Source: Blastocatellia bacterium (GTDB lineage Bacteria > Acidobacteriota > Blastocatellia > UBA7656 > JADIYM01). From it: DNA of 64,000 nucleotides. Below the pieces are notes generated by a model that saw only the letters and a program-made list of their open reading frames with translations, did not search any database and was not told the origin of the DNA. Where the stretch lies: NCBI GenBank assembly GCA_021463145.1, contig JAJTWZ010000005.1:62001-126000 (forward strand), given 5' to 3'. The position numbers and the translations under genes were made by a program. How positions within the stretch are numbered: position 1 is the first letter of the stretch; each line of letters begins with the position of its first letter. Below, one piece after another: positions 17,541 through 26,032 of this stretch.

Positions 17541-19415
17541 ATGCTCGCGGAAGGGACGGTTCTCCAGAATCGCTACACCATCCTGCGCCACCTTGCCTCG
17601 GGAGGCATGGGCGCGGTGTACATCGCCAGGGACGGCAGGTTTCGGAACACCGTCGCCGTCAAGCAGGCCTTCTTCACGAGCGGCGATTCCGCTCACGCGT
17701 TCGAACGAGAAGCGCGGCTGCTGCGAAACCTCCGTCATCCTGCGCTTCCAGGCGTCATCGACTTCTTCGAGGAAGAAGGATCCTCTTACCTCGTCATGGA
17801 CTATGTCGAAGGAGACGACCTCTGGGTCATCCTTCGCCATCGCCGCGACAACGGTCTCGGTCCGTTCCCTCACGGCGCGGTGGTTTCGTGGGGAGACCAG
17901 GTTCTCGACGCGCTCGAGTTCCTCCATCGACACGACCCACCCATCCTCCATCGCGACATCAAGCCTCAGAACCTGAAGCTCACGACGGACGGACGCGTCA
18001 TCCTTCTCGACTTCGGATTGTCGAAGGGTGCCGCGGGCGAGATGTCCAGAACGGTCAACGACGAGAGCCTGTCTGGATTTACGCCGAGTTACTCGTCGCC
18101 GGAGCAGATGCGAGGGGAAGGCACGACCGTCAGAAGCGACCTCTTCTCGCTCGCGGCGACGATGTACCACCTCCTGACCGGCTCCAAGCCCGTGGATGCG
18201 AACAGGCGCAGGATCGGGGAGAGCAAGTCCGGAACGGATCCCGTCGAACCGGTCGATGCACTCAATCCATCGGTTCCGGCGAAGCTAGCCCGCGTCATCG
18301 AGCGAGCAATGCAACTCGATCCAGCCGCGCGTTTCGCTTCGGCCGACGACATGCGCCAGGCTCTTGCGGAAGCGCTGCCCGACCCGGACGAGATGTTGCG
18401 CGTGCTCGAGGACGTAATGGAGCAGATTCCCGAGCCTCCCCTTGCTCCCGGCGCCGACGAGCTCGCAACAGTGCAACCCGGCGCCTCGGGCGGCACGAAA
18501 CGTCCTGGCCAACCGGATGGCGGCGCATCCCCTGTCATCGCTGCGCTGAACGAAGACAGACGAAGGCTCGAGATGCGAATGTGGATCGCCGTTGGCATCG
18601 CCGTGGTTGCACTCGTCCTGTCGACAGGCCTGTTGCTGCGGTGGCTGCAATACAAGCCTCTGATCGACGAACAGATCGCCGCGTCGGAAACCAACGCGCG
18701 CGGGACACGGCCGGAGGGTGCGTCCGGCGGCCCGGCGAACCTTACCGTTGACCTCGGCGACGGCGCGTCGATCACGATGGTGAGAGTCCCGGCCGGCTCG
18801 TTCGTAATGGGGTCCCAGACCGCCGACAGCGACGAACGGCCGCCGCATCGCGTTACGATCGTGGGCGCGTTCGACATCTCCACCTGCGAGATCACGCAGG
18901 CGCAGTGGCTGCGCCTCATGCCTGCCAATCCTTCGCCGACTGCAGGTGCGGACCTGCCCGTTTCGAATGTTTCCTGGGTAGAAGCACAGCAGTTCGTCGA
19001 CGCACTGAACAAGTTGGCGGGCGGCGCGCATTTCCGCCTTCCGACCGAGGCCGAGTGGGAGTATGCGTGCCGCGCCGGTACGACGGGCGACTACGCTGGG
19101 GACCTCGATGCGATGGCGTGGCACGCCGGAACGTCAGGCGATCGTGTCCAGCCAGCCGGCAAGCGAGCGCCCAATGCGTGGGGCGTCTTCGACATGCACG
19201 GCAACGTCTGGGAGTGGTGCTCGGACGTCTACGGTCCGTATCCAAAGGGTGACGTCACCGATCCCACCGGTCCGGCCGTTGGCCCGTACCGAGTCGTCCG
19301 GGGCGGTGCATTCGACGAACCTGGCGAGGGTTGCCGGTCGTCGAACCGCAACCTCGAGCCCGGCGGCAAGCGTGACGCAACGATCGGCCTTCGGATCGTG
19401 CGCGTCGCGCCGTGA
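17541..19415 (+). CDS. Ser/Thr protein kinase with membrane helix and SUMF1-type domain
   Basis: 624 residues. Kinase domain about 12-280: SGGMGAVYIA, Lys41, HRDIKPQN (His137-Arg138-Asp139), DFG 157-159, SYSSPEQM. A linker leads to one membrane helix (about 348-367). A SUMF1/FGE-sulfatase-type domain then spans about 400-624 (RVPAGSFVMGS, LPTEAEWEYACRAGTT, DMHGNVWEWCSD, VVRGGAF). The architecture matches Pkn1-like kinases. The SUMF1 part has a single Cys in its final motif and lacks the CHxxYC pair of true formylglycine-generating enzymes, so it is more likely a ligand-binding ectodomain. A related kinase without a membrane helix lies at 58904. Confidence 0.93.
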   Translation: MLAEGTVLQNRYTILRHLASGGMGAVYIARDGRFRNTVAVKQAFFTSGDSAHAFEREARLLRNLRHPALPGVIDFFEEEGSSYLVMDYVEGDDLWVILRHRRDNGLGPFPHGAVVSWGDQVLDALEFLHRHDPPILHRDIKPQNLKLTTDGRVILLDFGLSKGAAGEMSRTVNDESLSGFTPSYSSPEQMRGEGTTVRSDLFSLAATMYHLLTGSKPVDANRRRIGESKSGTDPVEPVDALNPSVPAKLARVIERAMQLDPAARFASADDMRQALAEALPDPDEMLRVLEDVMEQIPEPPLAPGADELATVQPGASGGTKRPGQPDGGASPVIAALNEDRRRLEMRMWIAVGIAVVALVLSTGLLLRWLQYKPLIDEQIAASETNARGTRPEGASGGPANLTVDLGDGASITMVRVPAGSFVMGSQTADSDERPPHRVTIVGAFDISTCEITQAQWLRLMPANPSPTAGADLPVSNVSWVEAQQFVDALNKLAGGAHFRLPTEAEWEYACRAGTTGDYAGDLDAMAWHAGTSGDRVQPAGKRAPNAWGVFDMHGNVWEWCSDVYGPYPKGDVTDPTGPAVGPYRVVRGGAFDEPGEGCRSSNRNLEPGGKRDATIGLRIVRVAP

Positions 19416-19645
19416 CGGGATCCGGATTGCGGTTCGCTTGCTGGGTGTATGCCGGCACGTGCCGGAAAGGCGCGCGATTGGTGAGCGTGCCCAGGCCGGA
19501 CGGTCACGGCTCCGGATCACCGTAGATGACGCTGGCGAAGTCGCGCGTGGTGAGTGTCAGCGGGTACGCGGTCCGCGGCCGAATCGATTCCCGGTGAGTG
19601 GCGGCGTCGCCCGGGGCCCGACCCTTCCGGTATCCTACCGGGGCG
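19416..19645. promoter_or_regulatory. Intergenic region with palindromic trpC promoter element
   Basis: 230 bases without a supported gene. At 19627-19641 lies CCGGTA-TCC-TACCGG, a perfect 6-base inverted repeat that contains the -10-like TATCCT (19631-19636), ten bases before the trpC ATG. The symmetry could be an operator that overlaps the promoter. No good -35 is present. Confidence 0.4.
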
Positions 19646-20443
19646 ATGCGACCAACAGCCGGAGCCGACATTCTTCGTCAGATCCTCGAGCGGAAGGCCG
19701 AGCGCCTCGACGCCGCGCGCCGCAATCGCCCGCTCGCCGACCTCGAACGGGCGATCGCAGACGGACGTCCCCACGCGTCATCGAGTTTCGGCGAACGTCT
19801 CGCCCGGCCCGATACCGTGAACGTCATCGCCGAGGTGAAGCGACGGTCTCCGTCACGCGGCGTTATCCGCGACGACCTGGATCCTGTCGACGTGGCCGCT
19901 GCCTACGCCGAGTGCGCGGCGGCGATCTCCGTTCTCACCGAGGAAGACTTCTTCGGGGGCTCGCTCGACGTGCTGCGCGCCATCCGCGCTCGCGTCGACG
20001 TGCCCCTCCTGCGTAAGGACTTCCTCTTCGATCGCTACCAGCTTTTCGAGGCGGCGGAAGCCGGCGCAGACGCCATTCTACTCATCGCAGCCGCACTCGA
20101 GCCGTCGCTAATGGCCGACCTTCGTGACGAGGCCGTCTCGCTGGGCCTCGACGTTCTCATCGAAGTACACAGCGCAGCCGAACTCGAGGCCGTGGTACAC
20201 TGCGGACACTCGCTCATTGGCGTCAACAATCGTGATCTGTCGACGTTCGCGGTCGACCTCGAGACTTCGTACTCCCTGTCGAGGATCGCGCCTATCGATG
20301 CCATTCTCGTGAGCGAGAGCGGACTCGAATCGCGTGAGAAGATTGACGCACTGCGGGAAGCCGGATTTCGGGCATTTCTAGTCGGAGAGCACCTGATGCG
20401 CTCCGAAGATCCAGGACTGGCCTTACGCGCCCTTGTCGAGTGA
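19646..20443 (+). CDS. trpC: Indole-3-glycerol phosphate synthase
   Basis: 265 residues, TIM barrel. It closes the indole ring from CdRP. Catalytic Lys in VIAEVKRRSPSRG; ISVLTEEDFFGGSLDVL; LLRKDFLFDRYQ with the second active-site Lys; IGVNNRDL; ILVSESGL; GEHLMR near the C terminus. I use the ATG at 19646 rather than the upstream in-frame start at 19598, since homology begins near ADILRQILERK and the -10 box would otherwise be inside the gene. trpF follows after six bases. Confidence 0.95.
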   Translation: MRPTAGADILRQILERKAERLDAARRNRPLADLERAIADGRPHASSSFGERLARPDTVNVIAEVKRRSPSRGVIRDDLDPVDVAAAYAECAAAISVLTEEDFFGGSLDVLRAIRARVDVPLLRKDFLFDRYQLFEAAEAGADAILLIAAALEPSLMADLRDEAVSLGLDVLIEVHSAAELEAVVHCGHSLIGVNNRDLSTFAVDLETSYSLSRIAPIDAILVSESGLESREKIDALREAGFRAFLVGEHLMRSEDPGLALRALVE

Positions 20444-20449
20444 GTTCTG

Positions 20450-21130
20450 ATGGCAGTCAAGGTCAAGATCTGCGGCAACACGTCATACGAAGACGCGGCC
20501 TTTGCCCTGGACTGCGGGGCGGATGCCGTCGGCTTCGTCTTCTATGAGAAGAGCACGCGCCACGTCGCTCCGTCGACGGTAGCCGAGATCGCGCGCAAGC
20601 TGCCCCCGTTTGCGGTGAAGGTCGGCGTATTCGTCAACGAGTTCGACCTGGCAGTCGTGCGGTCGATCGCCGAGATGTGCCACCTGAACGTCATCCAGTT
20701 GCACGGCGGCGAATCTCCGGAGTATTGCTCGCGGCTCGCCGACTTCACCGTCGTCAAGGCCCTGCGAGTCAACGACGAGTTCGATCCTGCGCACGTTCGC
20801 GACTTTCCCGTGCCCGCGATCCTCCTTGATGCCTACGATGCCGACACCTACGGCGGCACCGGCCGGCTTTTCGACTGGAACAAGGCAGTGGCGGCCAAAC
20901 AGTACGCCTCCAGTCTCATCCTTGCCGGCGGACTCAATCCCGAAAACGTCGCACAGGCCATCAAGCTCGTGAAGCCTTACGGCATCGACGTCTGCAGCGG
21001 GGTCGAGACGAAGCCAGGGCAGAAGGACAAGCAGCTCGTCCGCTCCTTCCTGAACGAAGCCGAGAAGGCGAGAGGCGAGGCCGGAAAGACGGGATCGCTG
21101 CGCCAGGCGGGCGAGTGGTTCAGTGGGTAA
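20450..21130 (+). CDS. trpF: Phosphoribosylanthranilate isomerase
   Basis: 226 residues, TIM barrel. It performs the Amadori rearrangement of PRA to CdRP, the step before TrpC. The active-site Cys is in KVKICGNTS, and the general acid Asp is in ILLDAYDADTYGGTG. IQLHGGESPEY, ILAGGLNPENV and GIDVCSGVETKPG complete the family pattern. The last 20 residues or so are a family-atypical tail. The order trpC-trpF in one unit is common; trpA and trpB are not in the window. Confidence 0.95.
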   Translation: MAVKVKICGNTSYEDAAFALDCGADAVGFVFYEKSTRHVAPSTVAEIARKLPPFAVKVGVFVNEFDLAVVRSIAEMCHLNVIQLHGGESPEYCSRLADFTVVKALRVNDEFDPAHVRDFPVPAILLDAYDADTYGGTGRLFDWNKAVAAKQYASSLILAGGLNPENVAQAIKLVKPYGIDVCSGVETKPGQKDKQLVRSFLNEAEKARGEAGKTGSLRQAGEWFSG

Positions 21131-21166
21131 CGTCGCACCGGTGTGGCGCGTGAGAACGGTGTTGAG

Positions 21167-21784
21167 ATGACGGCGATCGGCGTGCTCATCTCGGGCCGCG
21201 GCTCGAACATGCTCGCGATCCTGGACGCGATAGATTCGGGACGGATTCCGGCTCGCGTCGAATGCGTCATCAGCAACGTGCCCGATGCACCCGGCCTCGG
21301 ACACGCCCGCGAGCGCGGGCTCCACGCCATCGCGCTCGACCACCGCGGTCTCACGCGCGAAGCGCACGACCGTCGCATGCACGGAGCGCTCGCGGAACGA
21401 GGCGTCGACCTCGTTTGCCTGGCTGGCTACATGCGCCTACTCAGCCCGTTCTTCATCCGCAGCTTCCCGAACCGGATCCTCAATATCCACCCGTCGCTGC
21501 TGCCCGCCTTCCCCGGTCTCGCGGCCCAGCGACAGGCGCTCGACTACGGCGTCAAGGTTGCCGGCTGCACCGTCCACATCGTGGACGAAGAGCTCGATCA
21601 CGGGCCGATCGTTCTGCAGCGCACCGTCGAAGTGCGCGATTCCGACACCGAGGCGTCGCTTGCCGAGCGAATACTCGCCGAAGAGCACATCGCCTATCCC
21701 GAGGCATTGCGGCTCTTCGCAACCGGACGAGTTCGCGTCGCCGGGCGCAAGGTCGTCCATACCGGCCCGCCGGCAGCCGGATGA
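21167..21784 (+). CDS. purN: Phosphoribosylglycinamide formyltransferase
   Basis: 205 residues. It transfers the formyl group from 10-formyl-THF to GAR in purine synthesis. Family marks: GVLISGRGSNM (phosphate loop), VCLAGYMRLLSP, and the catalytic Asn and His in ILNIHPSLLPAF, with Asp in VDEELDHGPI. The ATG at 21167 begins just at the family start; an in-frame GTG at 21143 is a possible longer form. It follows trpF by 36 bases and its stop overlaps the next start (ATGA). Confidence 0.95.
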   Translation: MTAIGVLISGRGSNMLAILDAIDSGRIPARVECVISNVPDAPGLGHARERGLHAIALDHRGLTREAHDRRMHGALAERGVDLVCLAGYMRLLSPFFIRSFPNRILNIHPSLLPAFPGLAAQRQALDYGVKVAGCTVHIVDEELDHGPIVLQRTVEVRDSDTEASLAERILAEEHIAYPEALRLFATGRVRVAGRKVVHTGPPAAG

Positions 21785-22926
21785 TGGCGCGCCCGTCGTT
21801 CGCCATCGTCGGAGGCGGACCGTCCGGCAGCGTAGCCGCGGCCGAACTCGCGAGCGCCGGTTTCGCGGTCACGCTCTTCGAACCGAAAGGAGCGTGGGAG
21901 AAACCTTGCGGCGGCGGCGTCACCACCAAGGCCCTGGAGCGTTACTCGTGGCTCCTCGACGATCCGTCCTGGCCGTCTCAGCCCATCGATCGGATTGCTT
22001 TGCTTTCTCCGGGAGGCCGGCGACTCGAGATGGAACTCGACCGGCCGTTCCGCATCTTCGACCGCCGACGGCTGAACGGGCTGTTGCTGGAGCGCGCGCG
22101 CAATGCCGGCGCTGACATCGCCGGCGAAGCCGTCTCGGCCTTCGAGCGTACGAACTCGGGCTGGAAGGTCTCGACGCGCACGCGGTCGATCGATGCCGGG
22201 ATTCTGGTTGGCGCCGACGGCGCCGGAAGCGTAGTGCGGCGCGACCTGGCCGGGCGTTTCCGTCCGGACGATGTCGCTCTCACCGTCGGCTACAACGCTC
22301 CACCCGCTGCCTCGCGTTCTCTTGCGACGGTCGAGATCGAATTCCCGCCGGGGCTGACCGGTTACGTGTGGGCGTTCCCTCGAACGGATCACGTCAACTT
22401 CGGCGTAATCAACCGGTTGAACGAACGGCCGGCGGCTGAACTGAAAGCGCTACTCCACAACTTCATGGGGCGTTACTACGACGGTCCCATTCCCGAGACG
22501 GCCGAATTCTACGGCGCAAAGGTGCCGATGCTCGGGCACGGGGCCTGGCGGTCGGTGCGCGCGACCGGCGACGGATGGGCGCTCATCGGCGACGCGGCCG
22601 GGTTCGTGGATCCGATCACGGGCGAAGGAATCTACTTCGCGATCCGCTCGGGGGAACTGCTCGCCGGCAGCTTCGTGAACGGTACCGGGCTTGCCGAATA
22701 CGACCGCGCCTGGTTCGAGGACTTCGGCGAAGACCTCGAAGTTGCGTCGAAGTATCTGGACCGCTTCTACCGCGGACGATTCCTCGGGGCACCGGTCATC
22801 GACCGGGCGGTGTGGTTCTCTGCACGCCACGCGGGCTTTCGTCGCGTGATGGCGCGAGCGCTCGGCGGCGAACAGAGCTACCTGACCCTCAAGCGGGACC
22901 TCGTGTCGAATGCGTTTCGCTTCTGA
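21781..22926 (+). CDS. Geranylgeranyl-reductase-family flavoprotein
   Basis: 381 residues. An FAD-dependent oxidoreductase of the geranylgeranyl reductase / digeranylgeranylglycerophospholipid reductase family. The N-terminal dinucleotide motif is IVGGGPSGSVAAAELA; KPCGGGVTTKALERY is the family signature; VGADGAGSVVRRDLA and LIGDAAGFVDPITGEGIYFA bind FAD. Substrates in this family are polyprenyl chains (quinones, lipids, carotenoid-like pigments), and which one applies here cannot be told. It is translationally coupled to purN by a four-base overlap, without an evident pathway link. Confidence 0.88.
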   Translation: MMARPSFAIVGGGPSGSVAAAELASAGFAVTLFEPKGAWEKPCGGGVTTKALERYSWLLDDPSWPSQPIDRIALLSPGGRRLEMELDRPFRIFDRRRLNGLLLERARNAGADIAGEAVSAFERTNSGWKVSTRTRSIDAGILVGADGAGSVVRRDLAGRFRPDDVALTVGYNAPPAASRSLATVEIEFPPGLTGYVWAFPRTDHVNFGVINRLNERPAAELKALLHNFMGRYYDGPIPETAEFYGAKVPMLGHGAWRSVRATGDGWALIGDAAGFVDPITGEGIYFAIRSGELLAGSFVNGTGLAEYDRAWFEDFGEDLEVASKYLDRFYRGRFLGAPVIDRAVWFSARHAGFRRVMARALGGEQSYLTLKRDLVSNAFRF

Positions 22927-22965
22927 TTTCCTCCCACTCTCTTCTCGTTGCCCCCGCGACTTTCG

Positions 22966-22971
22966 TATACT
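22966..22971 (+). promoter_or_regulatory. -10 box before 23008 gene
   Basis: TATACT at 22966-22971, with no good -35. It would give a 5' leader of about 30 bases, which contains GGAGGGG. Confidence 0.35.
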
Positions 22972-23007
22972 GGCCGTCGCGTCCGTTCGCCGGACGCTGG
23001 AGGGGCA

Positions 23008-23349
23008 ATGAGCCAGACTGGCGCCGATACCGCAGCGATACAGAAAGTTATTCTTCGCGCAGCCGCCGCCGCAGTGAGCGGTGCACCGCTGCAGCGGTTC
23101 CCGAACGAGACAGCTGAAAGCGTCAACGATGCATTCGTTCAGGCCCTCGGGATGATCTCGCGATCGGCCAGGCTCGAAGCCATCGTCGAAGCATCGAAGC
23201 CGATCGCGGCGCGACTGGCGTCGATGCCGATCGAGGGCGACAGCGAAAACGCCGAAGGATTCCGAAGCGACGTACAGCACCTTCTTGCTGCGATTGCCGC
23301 CCTGCACGCGTTCGATCATCGCGAAGCGGATCACACGATCACTGACTGA
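23008..23349 (+). CDS. Hypothetical protein, 113 residues
   Basis: A small, Ala-rich, predicted all-helical soluble protein with no recognised domain (AAIQKVILRAAAAAVSGAP, DVQHLLAAIAALHAFDHRE). GGAGGGG is correctly spaced before ATG 23008, and a TATACT box precedes it, so expression looks genuine. It ends in a His/Asp-rich tail. Function unknown; it stands alone and converges on the LTxxQ-repeat gene. Confidence 0.65.
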   Translation: MSQTGADTAAIQKVILRAAAAAVSGAPLQRFPNETAESVNDAFVQALGMISRSARLEAIVEASKPIAARLASMPIEGDSENAEGFRSDVQHLLAAIAALHAFDHREADHTITD

Positions 23350-23364
23350 TCCGGTGTTGGCCGC

Positions 23365-23393
23365 GCCGTAACCCACGTTCCCGGGGCTACGGC
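23365..23393. terminator. Small inverted repeat between convergent genes
   Basis: GCCGTA (23365-23370) and TACGGC (23388-23393) can pair. The position between convergent genes suggests a shared terminator, but there is no T-run. Confidence 0.3.
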
Positions 23394-24655
23394 TGATTCG
23401 GAGTTTTCCTGCTCGCCGTGGCCACGAGCTTCGCGAGCTGCTGCCCGGTCAGCGTGTCGGCAACCGATCTCGTGATGCGGTCGTGCTCGGTCTGAAGCAC
23501 AGCTCCGACCTTCCGCAACTTGTCGCGCACTCCCGCCAACTCCATCGACTGCGGATCCCCTCCCTTCATCTGATCGCGCAACTCCTTCGCCTCCTGCCTC
23601 TCTTCCCGGGTGGCTCTGTTGAACCCGAAGAGCGCCTCGCGAAGCCGCGCCTGCTGCTGGGGCGTCACGTCGTCGAGTTCACGGATCCGCTCCGGCGTAA
23701 AGACGATCCCGCGCGGCGGCCCTGGCGCGCTCGCCGCCAGCTCATCGAGTTGGTCAGCCGTGAGCACCGTCTTCAACTCCTCGTACGCCTTTTCCTCGCG
23801 GGCGTTGACCCGCTGAGCTACCTCGCGCCGTTCGGATCGGCGCGATCCGGAATCCGCCGCCGGCGGCAGGTCGCGATCGCCGTTGAGGGCCTTGAGCCGA
23901 GCCCTGTCAGCGCCATTCTCGTCTTCGAGGGCGGCATAGATCGCACGCACACGGGCCTCCTGCTCGAGCGTTAGTGAAGGCAGCCTGAAGACGATCTTTT
24001 CGCGCAGTCCAACCATCTTCAGCGAGTCCGGCAGAAAGCGCTTCACTGCCAGCATCTGGTCCTGGGTGAGCAATGCTTCGGTCACCTCGAAGAGCGCCTG
24101 ACGACGCTGGCGCTGGGCCGACCGTTCCTTCTCGCGCGCCTGCACGTCCGCCGGAGCCGCACCGGCGTCTCCACGACGGCGGCCGAACCCTCCAGAGTCA
24201 GCCGCTTCTTTGCGGGCCTCGCCGAGCAGGGAGCCGTAAATCGCGTCGAGTTTCGCGCGGCGGCCAGCCTCCAGGTCGGGGAGTGCCACGATCGCGTAAT
24301 ATACGATCTCCTCGACGGACAGCGGCCCGCGAGGCTCTTTCCGGGCGAGCTCGAGCTGTTCGGGCGTCACGACCGCCGTGATCCGGCGCTGCGCCTCGGC
24401 CATCGCAAAGGCCCTCTCTCGCCTGCCGGCGCCGTCGTCTCGAGCGTCCCGCATCTCGCGGATCAGCTCGACCTGCAGGGCGCTCATTCGAAGCCGCTGC
24501 TCCATCGTCAGCGTCCGCACTCTCCACACTTGTGACGGGGTGACGCCGGCTGGGCCGAACTGAGCTGCGCGCTCACGGAAGAACCGCTGTTTCGCCATGA
24601 CCACAACCGGCGAAACGAGGAGGATGACGAGGAACCCGAAGACGATGCGTTTCAT
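23387..24655 (-). CDS. Secreted protein with multiple LTxxQ-like motifs
   Basis: 422 residues with an N-terminal signal peptide (hydrophobic core about 5-20, ending near VVMAKQ). The mature part is charged and helical. It carries at least six LTxxQ-type motifs (LTMEQ, VTPEQ, LTQDQ, LTLEQ, LTADQ, VTPQQ, LTGQQ), the hallmark of the Spy/CpxP periplasmic chaperone family, whose members have about two in 150 residues. It looks like a several-fold repeated Spy-like protein. It is the last gene after DUF1800 and DUF1501 on the same strand, so it may support that export system; this is inference. GGGAG precedes the ATG. Confidence 0.75.
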   Translation of the reverse strand: MKRIVFGFLVILLVSPVVVMAKQRFFRERAAQFGPAGVTPSQVWRVRTLTMEQRLRMSALQVELIREMRDARDDGAGRRERAFAMAEAQRRITAVVTPEQLELARKEPRGPLSVEEIVYYAIVALPDLEAGRRAKLDAIYGSLLGEARKEAADSGGFGRRRGDAGAAPADVQAREKERSAQRQRRQALFEVTEALLTQDQMLAVKRFLPDSLKMVGLREKIVFRLPSLTLEQEARVRAIYAALEDENGADRARLKALNGDRDLPPAADSGSRRSERREVAQRVNAREEKAYEELKTVLTADQLDELAASAPGPPRGIVFTPERIRELDDVTPQQQARLREALFGFNRATREERQEAKELRDQMKGGDPQSMELAGVRDKLRKVGAVLQTEHDRITRSVADTLTGQQLAKLVATASRKTPNQP

Positions 24656-24822
24656 GACTACTCCCGTGTTGTCCGAAATCGCCGTGCACTGCGTACGGCA
24701 GTTGGAGCAAGAGCCCCGGGCTCACGCCGTTCCACGGATAGTCCGTGGCCGCTTCGTACGCCGCGAGCCGGAGCTCCTGATCGAACCGCCCACGCGACGG
24801 ACCGGAGTCCGCCACGCACGGC

Positions 24823-26019
24823 TCAGAAAAGACCGAGCGGCGTGATGCCGCGAAACACAGCCGATGGATCGCCGCCGAGACAGTCGCGCACGATCCCGCC
24901 GAAAACAGATCGAAAATCCGTGGTGAACCGAAGGTTGCCGCTGTCGAGCGACGTGAGCGACGGCGCTTCGCCGTGCAATCCGCCTCGCACTCCTTCCCCG
25001 ATCACGAAGACCGGGCCAGCCGAGCCGTGATCGGTTCCACCGCCAAAGTTCTCCGCCGGCCGGCGCCCGAACTCCGAATAGACGACCGTCACGACCTTCC
25101 TGGCGAGCCCGCGGCGCTCGAGGTCCTGCTGGAACGCCGCAAATGCGCTCCCGACCTGGTTGAGCAGTTGCCGGTGCTTGCCCATCTGATTCACGTGAGT
25201 ATCGAACCCACCGAACGAAATATGGAGGACTTCGACGCCGACGCCTGCCGCCAGCAACTCGGCAGCACGACGAAGGTCCGCCGACAGCTCTCCTGGCGGG
25301 TAGTTCACGGCGCTTTCGCCGCGCAGGCGCGAAATCGTCGTCGCGGCGTCGAGCGTCTCGATACCCGCCGCACCGACGACGTGCCTGGTTGCCGGCTGCT
25401 TCACATAAGCGGAGTACATCGCACGGATGGCGGCCTCGTTGGACGGCGGACGGAAGCTCGCCGGATCGCTTACGGTGACGGCGGGCGACGACGACGATGC
25501 GAGGACGAGCGGAGGCTGTTCCTTGCTGAGCGCAACCGCGCGCAGTCCGCGTCCCGACGCCGACTCGTCGAGGTACCGGCCGATCCATCCCGACGCGCCG
25601 CCATTCGGATCGCCTGCTTCCCAGATCTCGGTCGCCCGAAAGTGCGAGAAGTCGGGATTCGGATAGCCGACACCCTGCACGACCGCAAGCTGGCCGCGCT
25701 CGTACAGTTTCCGAAAGCCGCCGAGTGCCGGATGGAACGCCATCCCCCGATCGATCGAGAGAACGTCGGACTTCGCCAGCGCCAGCGCGGGCCGCAGCTT
25801 CGCGTAAGCGGGATCGCCGATCGGGACGACGGTGTTCAGTCCGTCGTTGCCACCGGCGAGGTGGACCATGACAAGAGCCCGTCGCGCCGCCGGATCGAGT
25901 CCGGGATCAATGGCGGAGAGGCGGCCCCCCGCCTGCACGATCCGCGATCCCACCACCGCGAACGCGGGAAGCGTGAAGAGACCTTTCACAACGCTTCGTC
26001 GATCGATTCGATTACTCAT
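24823..26019 (-). CDS. DUF1501 family exported protein
   Basis: 398 residues with a Tat-like signal (DRRSVVKGLFTLPAFAVVG). It contains the DUF1501 segments LVMVHLAGGNDGLNTVVP, FHPALGGFRKLYERGQLAVVQGVGYPNPDFSHF, FGGFDTHVNQMGKH, VVYSEFGRRPAENFGGGTDHGSAGPVFVIGE. These belong to the alkaline-phosphatase/sulfatase superfamily, and the His/Asp-rich segments could bind metal. The family's substrate is unknown. It directly follows the DUF1800 gene (13 bases), the usual pairing. GGAG lies about 8 bases before ATG 26019. Confidence 0.9.
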   Translation of the reverse strand: MSNRIDRRSVVKGLFTLPAFAVVGSRIVQAGGRLSAIDPGLDPAARRALVMVHLAGGNDGLNTVVPIGDPAYAKLRPALALAKSDVLSIDRGMAFHPALGGFRKLYERGQLAVVQGVGYPNPDFSHFRATEIWEAGDPNGGASGWIGRYLDESASGRGLRAVALSKEQPPLVLASSSSPAVTVSDPASFRPPSNEAAIRAMYSAYVKQPATRHVVGAAGIETLDAATTISRLRGESAVNYPPGELSADLRRAAELLAAGVGVEVLHISFGGFDTHVNQMGKHRQLLNQVGSAFAAFQQDLERRGLARKVVTVVYSEFGRRPAENFGGGTDHGSAGPVFVIGEGVRGGLHGEAPSLTSLDSGNLRFTTDFRSVFGGIVRDCLGGDPSAVFRGITPLGLF

Positions 26020-26032
26020 CGCAATGCTCCGG

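Noticed and set aside
18730-19415. SUMF1 domain as a formylglycine-generating enzyme
   Set aside because: The C-terminal motif lacks the CHxxYC cysteine pair needed for catalysis; the same holds for the kinase at 58904.
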